DNA of 42,970 nucleotides from positions 1 through 42,970 of the forward strand of contig JAFSAC010000055.1 of NCBI GenBank assembly GCA_017442265.1, read 5' to 3'. The notes under the pieces are model-generated. The model did not search any database. It worked only from the letters and a program-made list of their open reading frames with translations, and was not told the DNA's origin. The position numbers and the translations under genes were made by a program. This stretch comes from Clostridia bacterium. Lineage in GTDB: Bacteria; Bacillota; Clostridia; Oscillospirales; Acutalibacteraceae. Below, piece after piece: positions 6,074 to 16,095 of this stretch (positions are counted from its first letter, which is position 1; every line of letters starts with the position of its first letter).

Positions 6074-9000
6074 TCAGAAGAAGGTCATCTGACTGGTTTC
6101 GGGAAGATCTCCCAAGACACCTAAATCCCGCAGGGATTGCAAAATACTCTTATTGATGCCACTGCGGTTTTGCAGATCGTCCCCTGAAATAAAGGGATCG
6201 TTCGGATCGCAGGCGGCTTGCAGAGCCAGCGCTGCTCCTTCTCCCAACCCTTTGATCGAACCGAACGGCAAACGGATCTTGCCGTTTTCCGGCAGGAATT
6301 TATAAGCGTGGGAGGCATACAGGTCGATCGGCAGGAATTCCACCCCGCGCTGCATCGCTTCGTACACAATGTGCAGGTTTTCCGCCTGTCCCTTTTCATT
6401 GGCGGTGATATCCTTGCCCTGGCTTTTGGCTTCCCGCTCGCGGGCATTGATATCGTCCATAGTCGCTTTGACCGTTTCCTTACCGCCAAGTACCGGTCCG
6501 CAATCAAAATCTTCCCGACGGGCGGTGAAATAAGCGGCATAATATTCCACCGGCTTATGCACCTTATACCAGCCGACCCGCAAAGCGCCGATAATATACG
6601 CCGCCGCGTGGGCTTTCGGGAACATATACTTGATCTTCATACAGGAATCAATATACCATTCCGGCACCCCGTGATCCCGCATCGCCTGCAGATGCTCTTC
6701 GGTTAAGAGTTTGGTAGATTTTCCCTTACGGACGATCTCCATAATCTTAAACGCCATTTTCGGTTCAAGACCCTTATGCAGGAGATAGGTCATAATGTTA
6801 TCACGGGTTCCGATCACCTGCGAAATATCACAGGTTTTGTTGCGAATCAGTTCCTGTGCGTTACCCAGCCACACGTCGGTGCCGTGGGACAAACCCGAAA
6901 TCTGCAACATATCCGCAAAGTTCTTCGGCTGACATTCCACCAGCATCTGCCGGACAAAATCGGTGCCAAGTTCCGGCAACGACAGAGTACCGGTCTCAAA
7001 TCCGATCTGCTCCGGGGTGACCCCGAGCGCTTTCGGGGAAGTGAACAGCGAATACACCTCCGGTGCGGACATATCCACGTCCATAACGCTGATACCGGTG
7101 TACTCTTCCAGATACTTATAGGTGGTCGGAATGACGTGACCGAGGTTATCCAGCTTCAGAATGGTATCATGAATGGAATGGAAATCGAAGTGGGTGGTCA
7201 CAATATCCGAATCAGATTTATCCGCCGGGTGCTGGACCGGGCAGAAATCCTCCACATCGAAATCATCCGGCACGACCACCATACCGCCGGGATGCTGACC
7301 GGTGGTGCGCTTCACCCCGGTGCAACCGATAGTGAGGCGGTCGATCTCCGCGTTGCTATACACCGTTTCCTGCGCTTCGGCAAACTTTTTCACGTAGCCG
7401 TAAGCGGTCTTATCCGCCACGGTGGCAATGGTGCCGGCCTTAAACACCTTGTCCCCGAACAACGATTCGGTGTAACGGTGGGCGCGGCTTTGGTATTCGC
7501 TGGCGAAGTTAAGGTCGATATCCGGCGCTTTATCGCCGTCAAAACCGAGGAAGGTTTCAAACGGGATCTCGTGGCCGTCCCGGTACAGCGGCTCGCCGCA
7601 TTCCGGGCAGTTCTTCGGCGGCAGGTCAAAGCCGGAGCCGACCGAGCCGTCCTCAAAAAATTCGCTGTACTTACATTTTTTGCAAACGTAGTGCGGCACC
7701 AAGGGGTTTACCTCCGAAATGCCCGCCATATTAGCAACAAAGGAGGAGCCGACCGAACCACGGGAACCGACAAGATAGCCGTTTTCCTCGGAATTCTGTA
7801 CCAGCTTTTGAGCAATCATATACAGCACCGCAAAGCCGTGCTTAATAATGGAATTCAGTTCCTTCTCCAACCGGTTTTTTACCAATTCCGGCAACGGATC
7901 GCCGTAAATGGATTTCGCACGACCCCAGGTGATCTCCTGCAGTTGTTCCTCTGCCCCGTCGATATGCGGCGGGAAGGTGCCCATGGGAATCGGGCGGATC
8001 TCTTCCACCATATCCGCGATCTTATTCGGATTATCCACCACGATCTCCTGCGCCTTTTCGGGCGGGAGATACGAAAACTCTTTGAGCATTTCATCGGTGG
8101 TACGTAAGTAAAGCGGCGGCTGATGATCCGCATCATCGTAGCCGTTACCGGTCTGCAGAATCTGCCGATAAACAGCATCCTCCGGGTCGAGAAAGTGCAC
8201 GTCACAGGTGGCGCAAACCGGCTTACCCAGTTTTTCGCCCAGACGGATAATGGTGCGGTTAAATTCACGCAGTTGTTCCTCGTCCGCCGCCAAACCGTTT
8301 CGCAGCATAAAGGCATTATTGCCCAGCGGCTGAACCTCCAGAAAATCGTAAAAATCTGCGATCTTCAGCAGTTCGTCAAACGGACGGCCGTCCACCAGTG
8401 CGTGGAAGAGCTCGCCCGCTTCACAGGCGCTCCCCACAAGCAACCCCTCCCGATGCTTTTCCAGCATAGTACGGGTGATCCGCGGATGCCGGTAAAAACA
8501 GGAAAGGTTAGACCAGGAAATAAGGCGATACAGGTTTTTCAGACCGACGTGGTTTCGAACCAACAAGATCATATGGTATGAGCGGGATTTTTTCGGGTCA
8601 GCACCGGCAAGACGGGTGTTGATCTCCTGCACCGCCGTCACCTCACGGCCGGCGAGTTCTTTAAGTTCCTTTTGGAAGATCTGCGCTAATACCCTCGCAT
8701 CGTCGCAAGCACGGTGATGACGGAACGGCGGAAGTCCTAAATGATCCGCTACCACGTCCAATTTATGCTTTTTCAGTTCAGGGTAAAGGGTGCGGGACAA
8801 AAGCAGGGTATCAATCGCCGTAAACGGATACGGCATCTGGCACCGTTTCGCCGCGGCACGGATAAACGCGGTATCAAATCCGGCGTTATGCGCCACTACA
8901 AAGGGACATTCCCCGCAGAAATCGTAAAACGCCTGCAGTGCTTCCTTTTCGGACGGAGCATCCTTTACCATATCGTCGGTAATACCGGTCAGTTCGGTAA

Positions 9001-10471
9001 TCTTGGCAGAAATCGGCTTTCCGGGGTTCACGAAGGTGTTAAACTCTTCTTTAATTTCCCCATTAGACAGCCGCACCGCGCCAATTTCGGTGATCCGTTC
9101 GGTATTCGCAGAAAGTCCGGTCGTTTCAAGGTCAAATACGATATAGTCCCCCAAAAGCGGCGCGTCGGCATCCCCCTGCACCACCGGGATACTGTCATTC
9201 ACGTAGTACGCTTCCATACCGTACAGAATCTTAATGGGCTTTCCGGCCTTCTTGAGGTCCGCCGCCGCATTCATCGCATCCGGGAATGCCTGCGCTACCC
9301 CATGGTCGGTAATAGCGATCGCTTTATGCCCCCAACTCGCGGCACGCTTGATAAGATCGGCGGTTTCGGACAAGCCGTCCATAACCGACATTTTGGTATG
9401 CAGATGCAGTTCCACCCGCTTATTTTCCGCCAGATCCTGCCGGGTATATTTACTCACCACCGAAATGGCGCGCGGACGCAAAACGTTATCCTTCAAAAAA
9501 GAATCATAATCGTAGCTACCGCTTACCAAAAGACAGGTTCCCGGATGAAGCGACTCCAAAGCGGCGATGCGGTCGGCATCCCGTTTCTTATCGTTCCAGA
9601 TGCTTAAGGTCACCGAAGCGGTGTGATCGGTCATTTTAATGGTATACCGGGTCTTGGTACCGTCCCGGTTATCCCGGGAGGAGATATGAAACACCTCGCC
9701 CCATACCGTCACCCGGCTTCCGTCCGGCTCCAGCGACTGTAAAGGGGAAGGCCTTTCCTGTATAGCGGTGCCAAACAGTTTTTGGGCGGTGTCAAGAAAA
9801 ATCGGCAATCCGTCAGCAGGCGCACCTTTCCCCTCCACCGACAGCGGTTTCACCGGAGAAGCCGGCTTGTCCGTTCCGTTCGGCGCCGCCTTTTTCGCCG
9901 TTTCCCGGCGAGCGGCATCCTCCGCCGACCGGCGGGCCGCCTCCTCTTCTCTTGCCTTTTCCATTAGCTGTTCAAAGCGGGCATCCCCGCCTTCCGGATT
10001 ATCCGACACCATAGTCACCTTGACCGTTCGGTCAAACAGTTCCTGCACCACCTGAGCCATTTGGCTTTCGGCGTGGGTGGCGGTGAGCAAGCTATGGCCG
10101 CCGTGCGCCAAGGTGACAGTGAGATTGTTTTCTTCAAACGAGCAGGTGGCATCGTCAAAGGTACCGTTCACCGCCATATTCTTCCGGCGGAGATAAAACA
10201 CAATGAGATCAAACGCATTCTCGGACAATAATTCCGGATCAAAATGCGGAGAAATGACCGTGCTGTTCAAGCTGAGAGCACGGGAAAGCGCCTGCTCCGC
10301 CGCTAAAAGAATCGCGGGCGATAACAGGGTATGAAGACGAAGACCGACCGCCATACGGCGATCAGCGAGCTCCAGCTGTACCCGCTCCACAACGCTGTCC
10401 TGCAGAACCGAAAGCTGCGGGTCATCGGCTATATATCCTTTGAAAACGGTAGAAAATGTTTGTTCACTCAT
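6074..10471 (-). CDS. polC: DNA polymerase III alpha subunit, PolC type
   Basis: 1465 residues, the usual PolC length. Replicative polymerase with built-in proofreading, characteristic of Bacillota. Order: N-terminal domain with a charged Ala/Glu-rich linker (about 165-215), OB-fold, PHP domain beginning ELHLHT (about 352), DEDDh exonuclease inserted in PHP (FDLETTG about 446, HNAGFD, HRACDDAR, so proofreading looks intact), then the C-family polymerase core with a zinc-binding CKKC...CPEC pair (about 927-965) and the catalytic PDIDLNF (about 985). The start follows AAGGACG. It is the last gene of the isoprenoid/lipid operon, 18 bases after ispG, as in many Clostridia. Confidence 0.97.
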   Translation of the reverse strand: MSEQTFSTVFKGYIADDPQLSVLQDSVVERVQLELADRRMAVGLRLHTLLSPAILLAAEQALSRALSLNSTVISPHFDPELLSENAFDLIVFYLRRKNMAVNGTFDDATCSFEENNLTVTLAHGGHSLLTATHAESQMAQVVQELFDRTVKVTMVSDNPEGGDARFEQLMEKAREEEAARRSAEDAARRETAKKAAPNGTDKPASPVKPLSVEGKGAPADGLPIFLDTAQKLFGTAIQERPSPLQSLEPDGSRVTVWGEVFHISSRDNRDGTKTRYTIKMTDHTASVTLSIWNDKKRDADRIAALESLHPGTCLLVSGSYDYDSFLKDNVLRPRAISVVSKYTRQDLAENKRVELHLHTKMSVMDGLSETADLIKRAASWGHKAIAITDHGVAQAFPDAMNAAADLKKAGKPIKILYGMEAYYVNDSIPVVQGDADAPLLGDYIVFDLETTGLSANTERITEIGAVRLSNGEIKEEFNTFVNPGKPISAKITELTGITDDMVKDAPSEKEALQAFYDFCGECPFVVAHNAGFDTAFIRAAAKRCQMPYPFTAIDTLLLSRTLYPELKKHKLDVVADHLGLPPFRHHRACDDARVLAQIFQKELKELAGREVTAVQEINTRLAGADPKKSRSYHMILLVRNHVGLKNLYRLISWSNLSCFYRHPRITRTMLEKHREGLLVGSACEAGELFHALVDGRPFDELLKIADFYDFLEVQPLGNNAFMLRNGLAADEEQLREFNRTIIRLGEKLGKPVCATCDVHFLDPEDAVYRQILQTGNGYDDADHQPPLYLRTTDEMLKEFSYLPPEKAQEIVVDNPNKIADMVEEIRPIPMGTFPPHIDGAEEQLQEITWGRAKSIYGDPLPELVKNRLEKELNSIIKHGFAVLYMIAQKLVQNSEENGYLVGSRGSVGSSFVANMAGISEVNPLVPHYVCKKCKYSEFFEDGSVGSGFDLPPKNCPECGEPLYRDGHEIPFETFLGFDGDKAPDIDLNFASEYQSRAHRYTESLFGDKVFKAGTIATVADKTAYGYVKKFAEAQETVYSNAEIDRLTIGCTGVKRTTGQHPGGMVVVPDDFDVEDFCPVQHPADKSDSDIVTTHFDFHSIHDTILKLDNLGHVIPTTYKYLEEYTGISVMDVDMSAPEVYSLFTSPKALGVTPEQIGFETGTLSLPELGTDFVRQMLVECQPKNFADMLQISGLSHGTDVWLGNAQELIRNKTCDISQVIGTRDNIMTYLLHKGLEPKMAFKIMEIVRKGKSTKLLTEEHLQAMRDHGVPEWYIDSCMKIKYMFPKAHAAAYIIGALRVGWYKVHKPVEYYAAYFTARREDFDCGPVLGGKETVKATMDDINAREREAKSQGKDITANEKGQAENLHIVYEAMQRGVEFLPIDLYASHAYKFLPENGKIRLPFGSIKGLGEGAALALQAACDPNDPFISGDDLQNRSGINKSILQSLRDLGVLGDLPETSQMTFF

Positions 10472-10489
10472 AGTTATACGTCCTTGTTT

Positions 10490-11539
10490 TTACAACGTCT
10501 TAATTTCTTTCATCAATTCAGCGACCGCGTCCTGTTCGTCCACCGTGCGGAGAATTTCACCTTTCTTAAAAATGGCGACCTTCCCCTTGCCGCCCGCCAA
10601 ACCGACGTCCGCTTCTTTCGCTTCGCCCGGGCCGTTTACAATACAGCCCATCACCGCGACGGTGATCGGTTTTTGAACGGTGCACAGTTGTTCTTCCACC
10701 GCCTGAGCCATACCGATAAGATCCACCGCGGTGCGGCCGCAGGTAGGACAGGAAACAAGGCGCGCGGTATTCTGCCGCAGGCCGAGCGCCGCCAATAAAT
10801 CCAACCCGGCGGCAATCTCTTTCACCGGATCGGCAGTAAGGGAAACCCGAATGGTATCCCCAATGCCTTCGGCAAGCAGACCGCCGATACCGGCCGCCGA
10901 TTTTAACAATCCCAGGCGTTCGGTACCCGCTTCGGTCACCCCAAGGTGAAGCGGATAAGCGCAAGCGGCCGCTGTCAACCGGCACGCCTGCATCATGGTA
11001 GAAACGTCGGAGGATTTGATCGAAATAACGATATCCTCAAAATCAAACTTTTCCAGCAACGAGGCATGATATAAGGCACTATCCCGAAGCGCTTCGGCGG
11101 TGGGATGCCCGTATTTTTTCAGAATTTCTTTTTCCAGCGACCCGGAATTCACCCCGATACGGATCGGAATGGAGCGGTTTCGACAAGCATCCGCCACCGC
11201 TTTCACCCGGTCTTCCCCGCCAATATTTCCGGGGTTGATCCGAATCTTATCCACCCCGGCCGCCGCCGCTTCCAGCGCCAGCTTATAATCAAAATGGATA
11301 TCGGCGACAACCGGAATATGAACCGCCGATTTCAGCGCATCAATCAGCCGTACCGCATCCATGTCGGGGACTGCGGTGCGAATGATCTGACAGCCGGCCG
11401 CTTCCAAGGATTTTGCCTGCCGGACGTTTCCCTCTATATCCGATGCCGGGACGTTCAGCATCGACTGCACGCTGATCGGATGTCCGCCGCCGATCGGAAG
11501 ACCGCCGGCATACACCACCCGACTTTCTCTACGCTTCAT
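10490..11539 (-). CDS. ispG: 4-hydroxy-3-methylbut-2-enyl diphosphate synthase (IspG/GcpE)
   Basis: 349 residues. Penultimate enzyme of the MEP isoprenoid pathway: a [4Fe-4S] protein converting MEcPP to HMBPP. Visible: N-terminal TIM-barrel start GGHPISVQSM, DIHFDYKLALEA, the IRINPGNIG motif, and the C-terminal cluster ligands SCPTC (about 262-266) and GCIVNGPGEA (about 297). The start follows AAGGGGTGAC. It lies 26 bases after rseP and with dxr in the same operon gives two MEP-pathway steps next to uppS, which uses the pathway's products. Confidence 0.96.
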   Translation of the reverse strand: MKRRESRVVYAGGLPIGGGHPISVQSMLNVPASDIEGNVRQAKSLEAAGCQIIRTAVPDMDAVRLIDALKSAVHIPVVADIHFDYKLALEAAAAGVDKIRINPGNIGGEDRVKAVADACRNRSIPIRIGVNSGSLEKEILKKYGHPTAEALRDSALYHASLLEKFDFEDIVISIKSSDVSTMMQACRLTAAACAYPLHLGVTEAGTERLGLLKSAAGIGGLLAEGIGDTIRVSLTADPVKEIAAGLDLLAALGLRQNTARLVSCPTCGRTAVDLIGMAQAVEEQLCTVQKPITVAVMGCIVNGPGEAKEADVGLAGGKGKVAIFKKGEILRTVDEQDAVAELMKEIKTL

Positions 11540-11565
11540 ATTCTGTCACCCCTTTTATTTGACAC

Positions 11566-12693
11566 TTATCCGGCGATCAGCCGGCGAATATCGGTGAAGG
11601 TCACCGCAATCATCAAGATAAATAAAAGAACAAGGCCGATGAAATGAACCAGCCCTTCATATTTTGCCGGAATCTTTTTCCGGGTCACCCCTTCAAAAAT
11701 CAAAAACAACAGGCGACCGCCGTCCAGCGCCGGCAACGGCAGCAGGTTGAAGATACCGACGTTAATGGTGATCATCGCCACCATAAGAAGCAAGGCCTGC
11801 AGTCCGTCCAGCGTGACCGCCGCCGATACCGCATCCCCGATATAATCCACCGTTCCCACCGGACCGGACAGATCATTCAGTCCATACCGGCCGGTCAGCA
11901 GATCGCCGAGACTGCGCCAGATCATCACCGTCAAGGAATATTCCATTTTTCCCGCCTGACGGACGGTGCTTAAAAAGGTTTGCGGGATACCCTGCACTTT
12001 AAAGTCATAGATGAGATACCGCTCGCCGGTTTTTTCATCGGTGGTAAGGGTGAATTTGACACCGCTGAGCTTCACCTTTTCACCGTTCCGACGGACGGTC
12101 ATATCAAAAATGCCGTCCTCGTCACTTTGCATCAGCATCGAGAGGTCCATATCGGTGGCAATATACTCACCATTCACCCCGATAATGGTGTCCCCTACCC
12201 GAAGCCCGGTTTGGTATGCCGGGGAGGTTTCACTGAGCTGAGCGACGGTGGTGCTGTTAAAATACCTATTGCCGTCTGCCATTTTGCTTTCACAAAATCC
12301 GTAAGCGCATAAAAGCACCACAAAGCCGAGCAGAAGGTTCATAGCGGCACCCGCCACCACGATCAAAACCCGGCGCCATACCGGTTTATACGCAAAGGAA
12401 ACCGAGGTATCCGCCGGGGCTTCCACCGGACGATCGGCGTTTCCGCCCATAGCCGCCGGGGTGGGAGCGCCTTCATCCTCCCCTTCCATAGCGCAAAAGC
12501 CGCCAAGAGGCAGTAAGCGGAGAGAATAGGTGGTTTCCCCTATATGCCAGCTGACAAGGGTGGGGCCCATACCGATCGCGAATTCATTCACCCGCACCTT
12601 CATCCATTTCGCAACCAGGAAATGGCCGAATTCGTGCACCATGATAATGACCCCGAAGATCAACAGGGCAGCTACGATTTTCAATACGGTCAT
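11566..12693 (-). CDS. rseP: Site-2 intramembrane metalloprotease RseP (M50 family)
   Basis: 375 residues. Zinc protease that cleaves membrane-bound anti-sigma factors or signal-peptide remnants in the membrane. The active-site HEFGH is at residues 20-24 inside the first membrane segment; the second zinc motif LPALDGGRLLF is near residue 325. A PDZ domain (GLRVGDTIIGVNGEY) lies between. A Pro/Ala/Glu-rich loop (about 70-100) separates the first two membrane segments. It sits 13 bases after dxr, the conserved Bacillota order. Confidence 0.95.
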   Translation of the reverse strand: MTVLKIVAALLIFGVIIMVHEFGHFLVAKWMKVRVNEFAIGMGPTLVSWHIGETTYSLRLLPLGGFCAMEGEDEGAPTPAAMGGNADRPVEAPADTSVSFAYKPVWRRVLIVVAGAAMNLLLGFVVLLCAYGFCESKMADGNRYFNSTTVAQLSETSPAYQTGLRVGDTIIGVNGEYIATDMDLSMLMQSDEDGIFDMTVRRNGEKVKLSGVKFTLTTDEKTGERYLIYDFKVQGIPQTFLSTVRQAGKMEYSLTVMIWRSLGDLLTGRYGLNDLSGPVGTVDYIGDAVSAAVTLDGLQALLLMVAMITINVGIFNLLPLPALDGGRLLFLIFEGVTRKKIPAKYEGLVHFIGLVLLFILMIAVTFTDIRRLIAG

Positions 12694-12706
12694 GAACAGT
12701 TCATCC

Positions 12707-13840
12707 TCATTTCAAAACAGTCGCTCGCATCTCCCGGTCAACGGTCAGAATATCCTCCACCGAGGAGGGAACGGGAATCTTCTTTTCGAGCGTTTCAGCC
12801 ACCAGTTCGGTAATCCGCATAAACGGAATTTTTTCTTGCAGGAACAACGACACCGCCTGCTCGTTTACCGCGTTGATAGCGGCCGGATAAGCGCCGCCGC
12901 GGGTGATCGCTTCACGACAAAGCTGCATCGCCGGGAAGGTATCATCATCCGGTGCAAAGAAGGAAAGCTTATTCCACGCCGCCAAATCAAGCGGTTTCAC
13001 CGGTGATGGGGTGCGCGCCGGGTAGGTCAGCGCATACTGGATCGGCACCCGCATATCCGGTTCGCCAAGCTGGGCGAGCACCGCCCCGTCCACACATTCA
13101 ATCAGCGAATGGATGATGCTCTCGCGGTGCACCACCACGTCAATTTCATCCGCCGGTTTATCGAACAACCAGCGGGCCTCGATAATTTCAAGACCTTTAT
13201 TCATCATAGAAACGGAGTCAATGGTGATCTTTGCTCCCATACTCCAATTCGGGTGTTTTAACGCCTGCTTCGGGGTGACCTGACGTAACTGATCTTTGGT
13301 ATACCCAAAAAACGGACCGCCGGAGGCAGTCAAGATCAGTCGGCGAAGCATAGAGGGGTCCGGCAGACCTTGCAGACACTGGAAAATAGCTGAATGCTCA
13401 CTATCCACCGGTAGCAGGCGTACCCCGTGCTTTTTCACCGCATTCATCACAAATTCACCGCCGGCGACCAGCGTTTCCTTATTGGCAAGCGCGACGTCGT
13501 GTCCCGCTTTCACAGCGGCCAAAGTGGGCAACAAGCCGACCATACCGACCACCGAGTTTAACACCATATCCGCTTCCGGCATAGCCGCAAGCTGGCACAA
13601 TCCCTCCATACCGGACAACACCGTGACCGACAGGTCGGCCACCCGCACCGTAAGGTCACGCGCCGCCTGTTCGTCATACACCGCCACCGTTTTCGGGTGG
13701 AAACGGCGGATCTGCTGTTCGAGCGGCTCGATCTGACGACCGGCGGCAAGACCGATCACTTCATAGCCGGCGGCTTCCGCCACCTCTAACGTCTGACAAC
13801 CAATCGAACCGGTAGAACCGAGCAATACCAACTTTTTCAT
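12707..13840 (-). CDS. dxr: 1-deoxy-D-xylulose 5-phosphate reductoisomerase (Dxr/IspC)
   Basis: 377 residues. First committed step of the MEP pathway, NADPH-dependent conversion of DXP to MEP. Visible: nucleotide-binding GSTGSIGCQTLEV at the N-terminus, ANKETLVAGG, metal-binding DSEHSAIFQCL, TASGGPF, and the catalytic loop HPNWSMGAKITIDSVSMMNK. The C-terminal helical domain is complete. The start follows GAGGACG. It lies 17 bases after cdsA. Confidence 0.97.
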   Translation of the reverse strand: MKKLVLLGSTGSIGCQTLEVAEAAGYEVIGLAAGRQIEPLEQQIRRFHPKTVAVYDEQAARDLTVRVADLSVTVLSGMEGLCQLAAMPEADMVLNSVVGMVGLLPTLAAVKAGHDVALANKETLVAGGEFVMNAVKKHGVRLLPVDSEHSAIFQCLQGLPDPSMLRRLILTASGGPFFGYTKDQLRQVTPKQALKHPNWSMGAKITIDSVSMMNKGLEIIEARWLFDKPADEIDVVVHRESIIHSLIECVDGAVLAQLGEPDMRVPIQYALTYPARTPSPVKPLDLAAWNKLSFFAPDDDTFPAMQLCREAITRGGAYPAAINAVNEQAVSLFLQEKIPFMRITELVAETLEKKIPVPSSVEDILTVDREMRATVLK

Positions 13841-13857
13841 AAACGCGTCCTCACTTT

Positions 13858-14673
13858 TTACACTAACGCGGTGATATGCAAAATCGCAAACAGGAACGGA
13901 CCGACGAGGGTAAGACTGTCAAAGCGATCCATAACCCCGCCGTGTCCCGGCATAATGCTGCCGTAATCCTTAGTATCGTACTGCCGTTTGATGAGCGAGG
14001 CAAACAGATCCCCGAGCACCGACAGCGGCGACAGGAACAGCGCCAGCAGCCCCACCTGCCAATAGCTCACCGGAGCGAGCCCCTCGGGGCAGCAGCGATT
14101 CCAGATAAACACCCAGAGAAGGCAAAGGAGAACCGCACTCACCCAACCGCCGATAAAGCCCTCTACCGTTTTCTTCGGGCTGATGCGGGGGCACAGCTTA
14201 TGCCGTCCGCAAACGGTACCGGTGAAATACGCGCCGATGTCACTCCCCCACGCAATAATCAATGCGAGCATCAGGTAAAAAATACCATATTCATTGAGGG
14301 TGCGGCAGTAGGCGATACAAGAAAGCCCAATCGAGATCAAAAGGGTCAAAAAGCTCGCCAGTCCCACATCCTGTATACACAGTGTGTCCAGTTTTTTGAG
14401 GGATACCACCACGATAAGCAGTACCCACACGGCGGTCGCCACCGCCCACAGCCAATGGCCGTAAGCGTGACGAAAGAAGGGGGCAACCGCACCGAAAGCC
14501 ATAGCCGCCACCAACAGTTCCCGGTGCTTTTTCAGTCCGGTCACCGCAAACATTTCATAAATGCCCATGGCGCAAAGAACCGAAAAGGCACCGTAAAGTG
14601 CAATCGGCGGGAGCAACAAAACCGCCACCAACAGCGCAAATGCCACCAGTCCTGTCACAATTCTCGTCTTCAT
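13858..14673 (-). CDS. cdsA: Phosphatidate cytidylyltransferase (CdsA)
   Basis: 271 residues, integral membrane protein with about eight hydrophobic segments. Makes CDP-diacylglycerol for phospholipid synthesis. The family signature is complete near the C-terminus: LIKRQYDTKDYGSIMPGHGG followed by VMDRFDS. Another conserved loop is WGSDIGAYFTG with SPKKTVEGFIGG. The start follows GAGAGG. It is 17 bases after uppS and 17 before dxr. Confidence 0.96.
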   Translation of the reverse strand: MKTRIVTGLVAFALLVAVLLLPPIALYGAFSVLCAMGIYEMFAVTGLKKHRELLVAAMAFGAVAPFFRHAYGHWLWAVATAVWVLLIVVVSLKKLDTLCIQDVGLASFLTLLISIGLSCIAYCRTLNEYGIFYLMLALIIAWGSDIGAYFTGTVCGRHKLCPRISPKKTVEGFIGGWVSAVLLCLLWVFIWNRCCPEGLAPVSYWQVGLLALFLSPLSVLGDLFASLIKRQYDTKDYGSIMPGHGGVMDRFDSLTLVGPFLFAILHITALV

Positions 14674-14690
14674 CCAGTACCTCTCTCACG

Positions 14691-15431
14691 TCAGACACCG
14701 CCAAAACGACGGTTTCGTCTCCAATATTCCGCAAACGCGGCGTTCAGATCATCCTCCGAAAAATCCGGCCACAAAATATCGTCCATAAACACGAATTCCG
14801 CATAGGCCGATTGCCAAATGAGGAAGTTTGACAGCCGATATTCCCCGCTCGGCCGGAGAATTAAGTCTACCGGCGGCTGATCTTCGGTATACAACGCTTC
14901 CTTTAGCATCTGCTCATCGATCTCTTCCGGTGTAAGGGTGCCCGCCTTCACACGCTCTGCCAAAGTGCGGGCCGCCCGGGTCAACTCCTGCTGACCGCCG
15001 TAGTTAATGGCGATATTCAGCACCATACCGGTCTTTTGAGCGGTGGACGCTTCCGCTTGAGCCATTAACTCCTGAATGTCCTCCGAAAGTTTCGTACGGT
15101 CACCGATAAAGCGGGTGCGGATATTTTCTTTTTGGAAATCAGCGAGCGATTCCCGCAGGTATTCCCGAAGCAGGTTCATAATCGAATCCACTTCCTCCTG
15201 CGGGCGCTTCCAGTTCTCGGTAGAAAACGCGTATACGGTGAGGTATTTTACCCCCCGCTTTTCGCAGTATTTCGCAATCCGGCGAAACACCTGCGCCCCG
15301 GTCACGTGACCGGCAGTACGCGGCAATCCACGCTTTTTTGCCCAACGGCCGTTGCCGTCCATAATAATGCCAACGTTACACGGGGCGGGAACGGTGGAAA
15401 GCTCCACCGGCTTTTTTCGTTTGAACAGCAT
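14691..15431 (-). CDS. uppS: Undecaprenyl diphosphate synthase (isoprenyl transferase)
   Basis: 246 residues. Cis-prenyltransferase that makes the C55 carrier for cell-wall synthesis. Motifs: IIMDGNGRWAKKRG with the catalytic Asp, FSTENWKRP, ILRPSGEYRLSNFLIWQSAY and the tail LWPDF. The RPSGE wording replaces the more common RTSGE/RTGGE. The start at 15431 follows AAAGGA; the same frame stays open upstream to 15557, running into frr, but that extension has no family similarity. A hairpin lies in the 89-base gap after frr. Confidence 0.95.
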   Translation of the reverse strand: MLFKRKKPVELSTVPAPCNVGIIMDGNGRWAKKRGLPRTAGHVTGAQVFRRIAKYCEKRGVKYLTVYAFSTENWKRPQEEVDSIMNLLREYLRESLADFQKENIRTRFIGDRTKLSEDIQELMAQAEASTAQKTGMVLNIAINYGGQQELTRAARTLAERVKAGTLTPEEIDEQMLKEALYTEDQPPVDLILRPSGEYRLSNFLIWQSAYAEFVFMDDILWPDFSEDDLNAAFAEYWRRNRRFGGV

Positions 15432-15467
15432 CTGTAAAAATCCTTTCGTGTTCCAAACGGATAATAC

Positions 15468-15503
15468 GCGAGCGCGCCGAAAGACAGCTTCCGGCACGCC
15501 CGC
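15468..15503 (-). promoter_or_regulatory. GC-rich RNA hairpin between frr and uppS
   Basis: A 16-bp stem allowing G-U pairs, with a 4-base loop (15484-15487), in the only sizeable gap of the operon. Only weak T-content follows on the minus strand, so it may be a processing or stability element or a leaky terminator. Confidence 0.5.
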
Positions 15504-15520
15504 GGGATGATAAAACCAAA

Positions 15521-16075
15521 TTACAGTTCCATAATTTCCTTGCTCTTTTTCGCGCAATGACCGTCGATTTCCTTACAGAAGCGGTCGGTAAGATCCTGCA
15601 TCTTCTTTTCAGCAGACTTCAGATCGTCCTCGGTGATCTCGGACGCTTTTTTCTTATCTTTGAGCTTATCCATAGCATCCCGACGGATCGAACGGATCGC
15701 CACCTTAGTATCCTCCGCAAGTTTATCAATCGTCTTGCTGATCTCACGGCGGCGTTCCTCGGTCAGCGGCGGGAACTGCATCCGGATGACCGAACCGTCA
15801 TTCTGCGGATGAATACCGATGTCCGACATCAAAATGGCTCGTTCAATATCCTTCAGGGTGGTCTTATCCCACGGCTGGATCATCAGGGTGCGGGCATCCG
15901 GTACCGACACCGCCGCCATTTGCTGAATCGGGGTGGGGGTACCGTAATACTCTACCGACACCTTATCCAGCACCGCCGGGTTAGCGCGACCGGCGCGCAC
16001 CGCCGCATATTCGTTCAGGAGAGAGTTAATACTCTTCCCCATTTTTTCTTCCGCTACTGCAAAAATCTGAGTCAT
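15521..16075 (-). CDS. frr: Ribosome recycling factor
   Basis: 184 residues, the usual RRF length. With EF-G it splits post-termination ribosomes. Typical wording: VEYYGTPTPIQQMAAVSVPD, IQPWDKTTLKDIERAI, PPLTEERRREISK and IRSIRRDAMDKLK. The start at 16075 (ATG) lies 8 bases after AAAGGAG; an adjacent GTG at 16078 is possible but less usual in spacing. It is 20 bases after pyrH, the standard order. Confidence 0.97.
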   Translation of the reverse strand: MTQIFAVAEEKMGKSINSLLNEYAAVRAGRANPAVLDKVSVEYYGTPTPIQQMAAVSVPDARTLMIQPWDKTTLKDIERAILMSDIGIHPQNDGSVIRMQFPPLTEERRREISKTIDKLAEDTKVAIRSIRRDAMDKLKDKKKASEITEDDLKSAEKKMQDLTDRFCKEIDGHCAKKSKEIMEL

Positions 16076-16095
16076 CACAAAAACTCCTTTCGGTT

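Noticed and set aside
15432..15557. Upstream extension of uppS by 42 codons
   Set aside because: It would overlap the frr stop region and the hairpin at 15468-15503, and the ATG at 15431 has a proper ribosome binding site. The same reasoning removed extensions of parE (to 21473), the flavodiiron gene (to 29889) and the LplC gene (to 42816).
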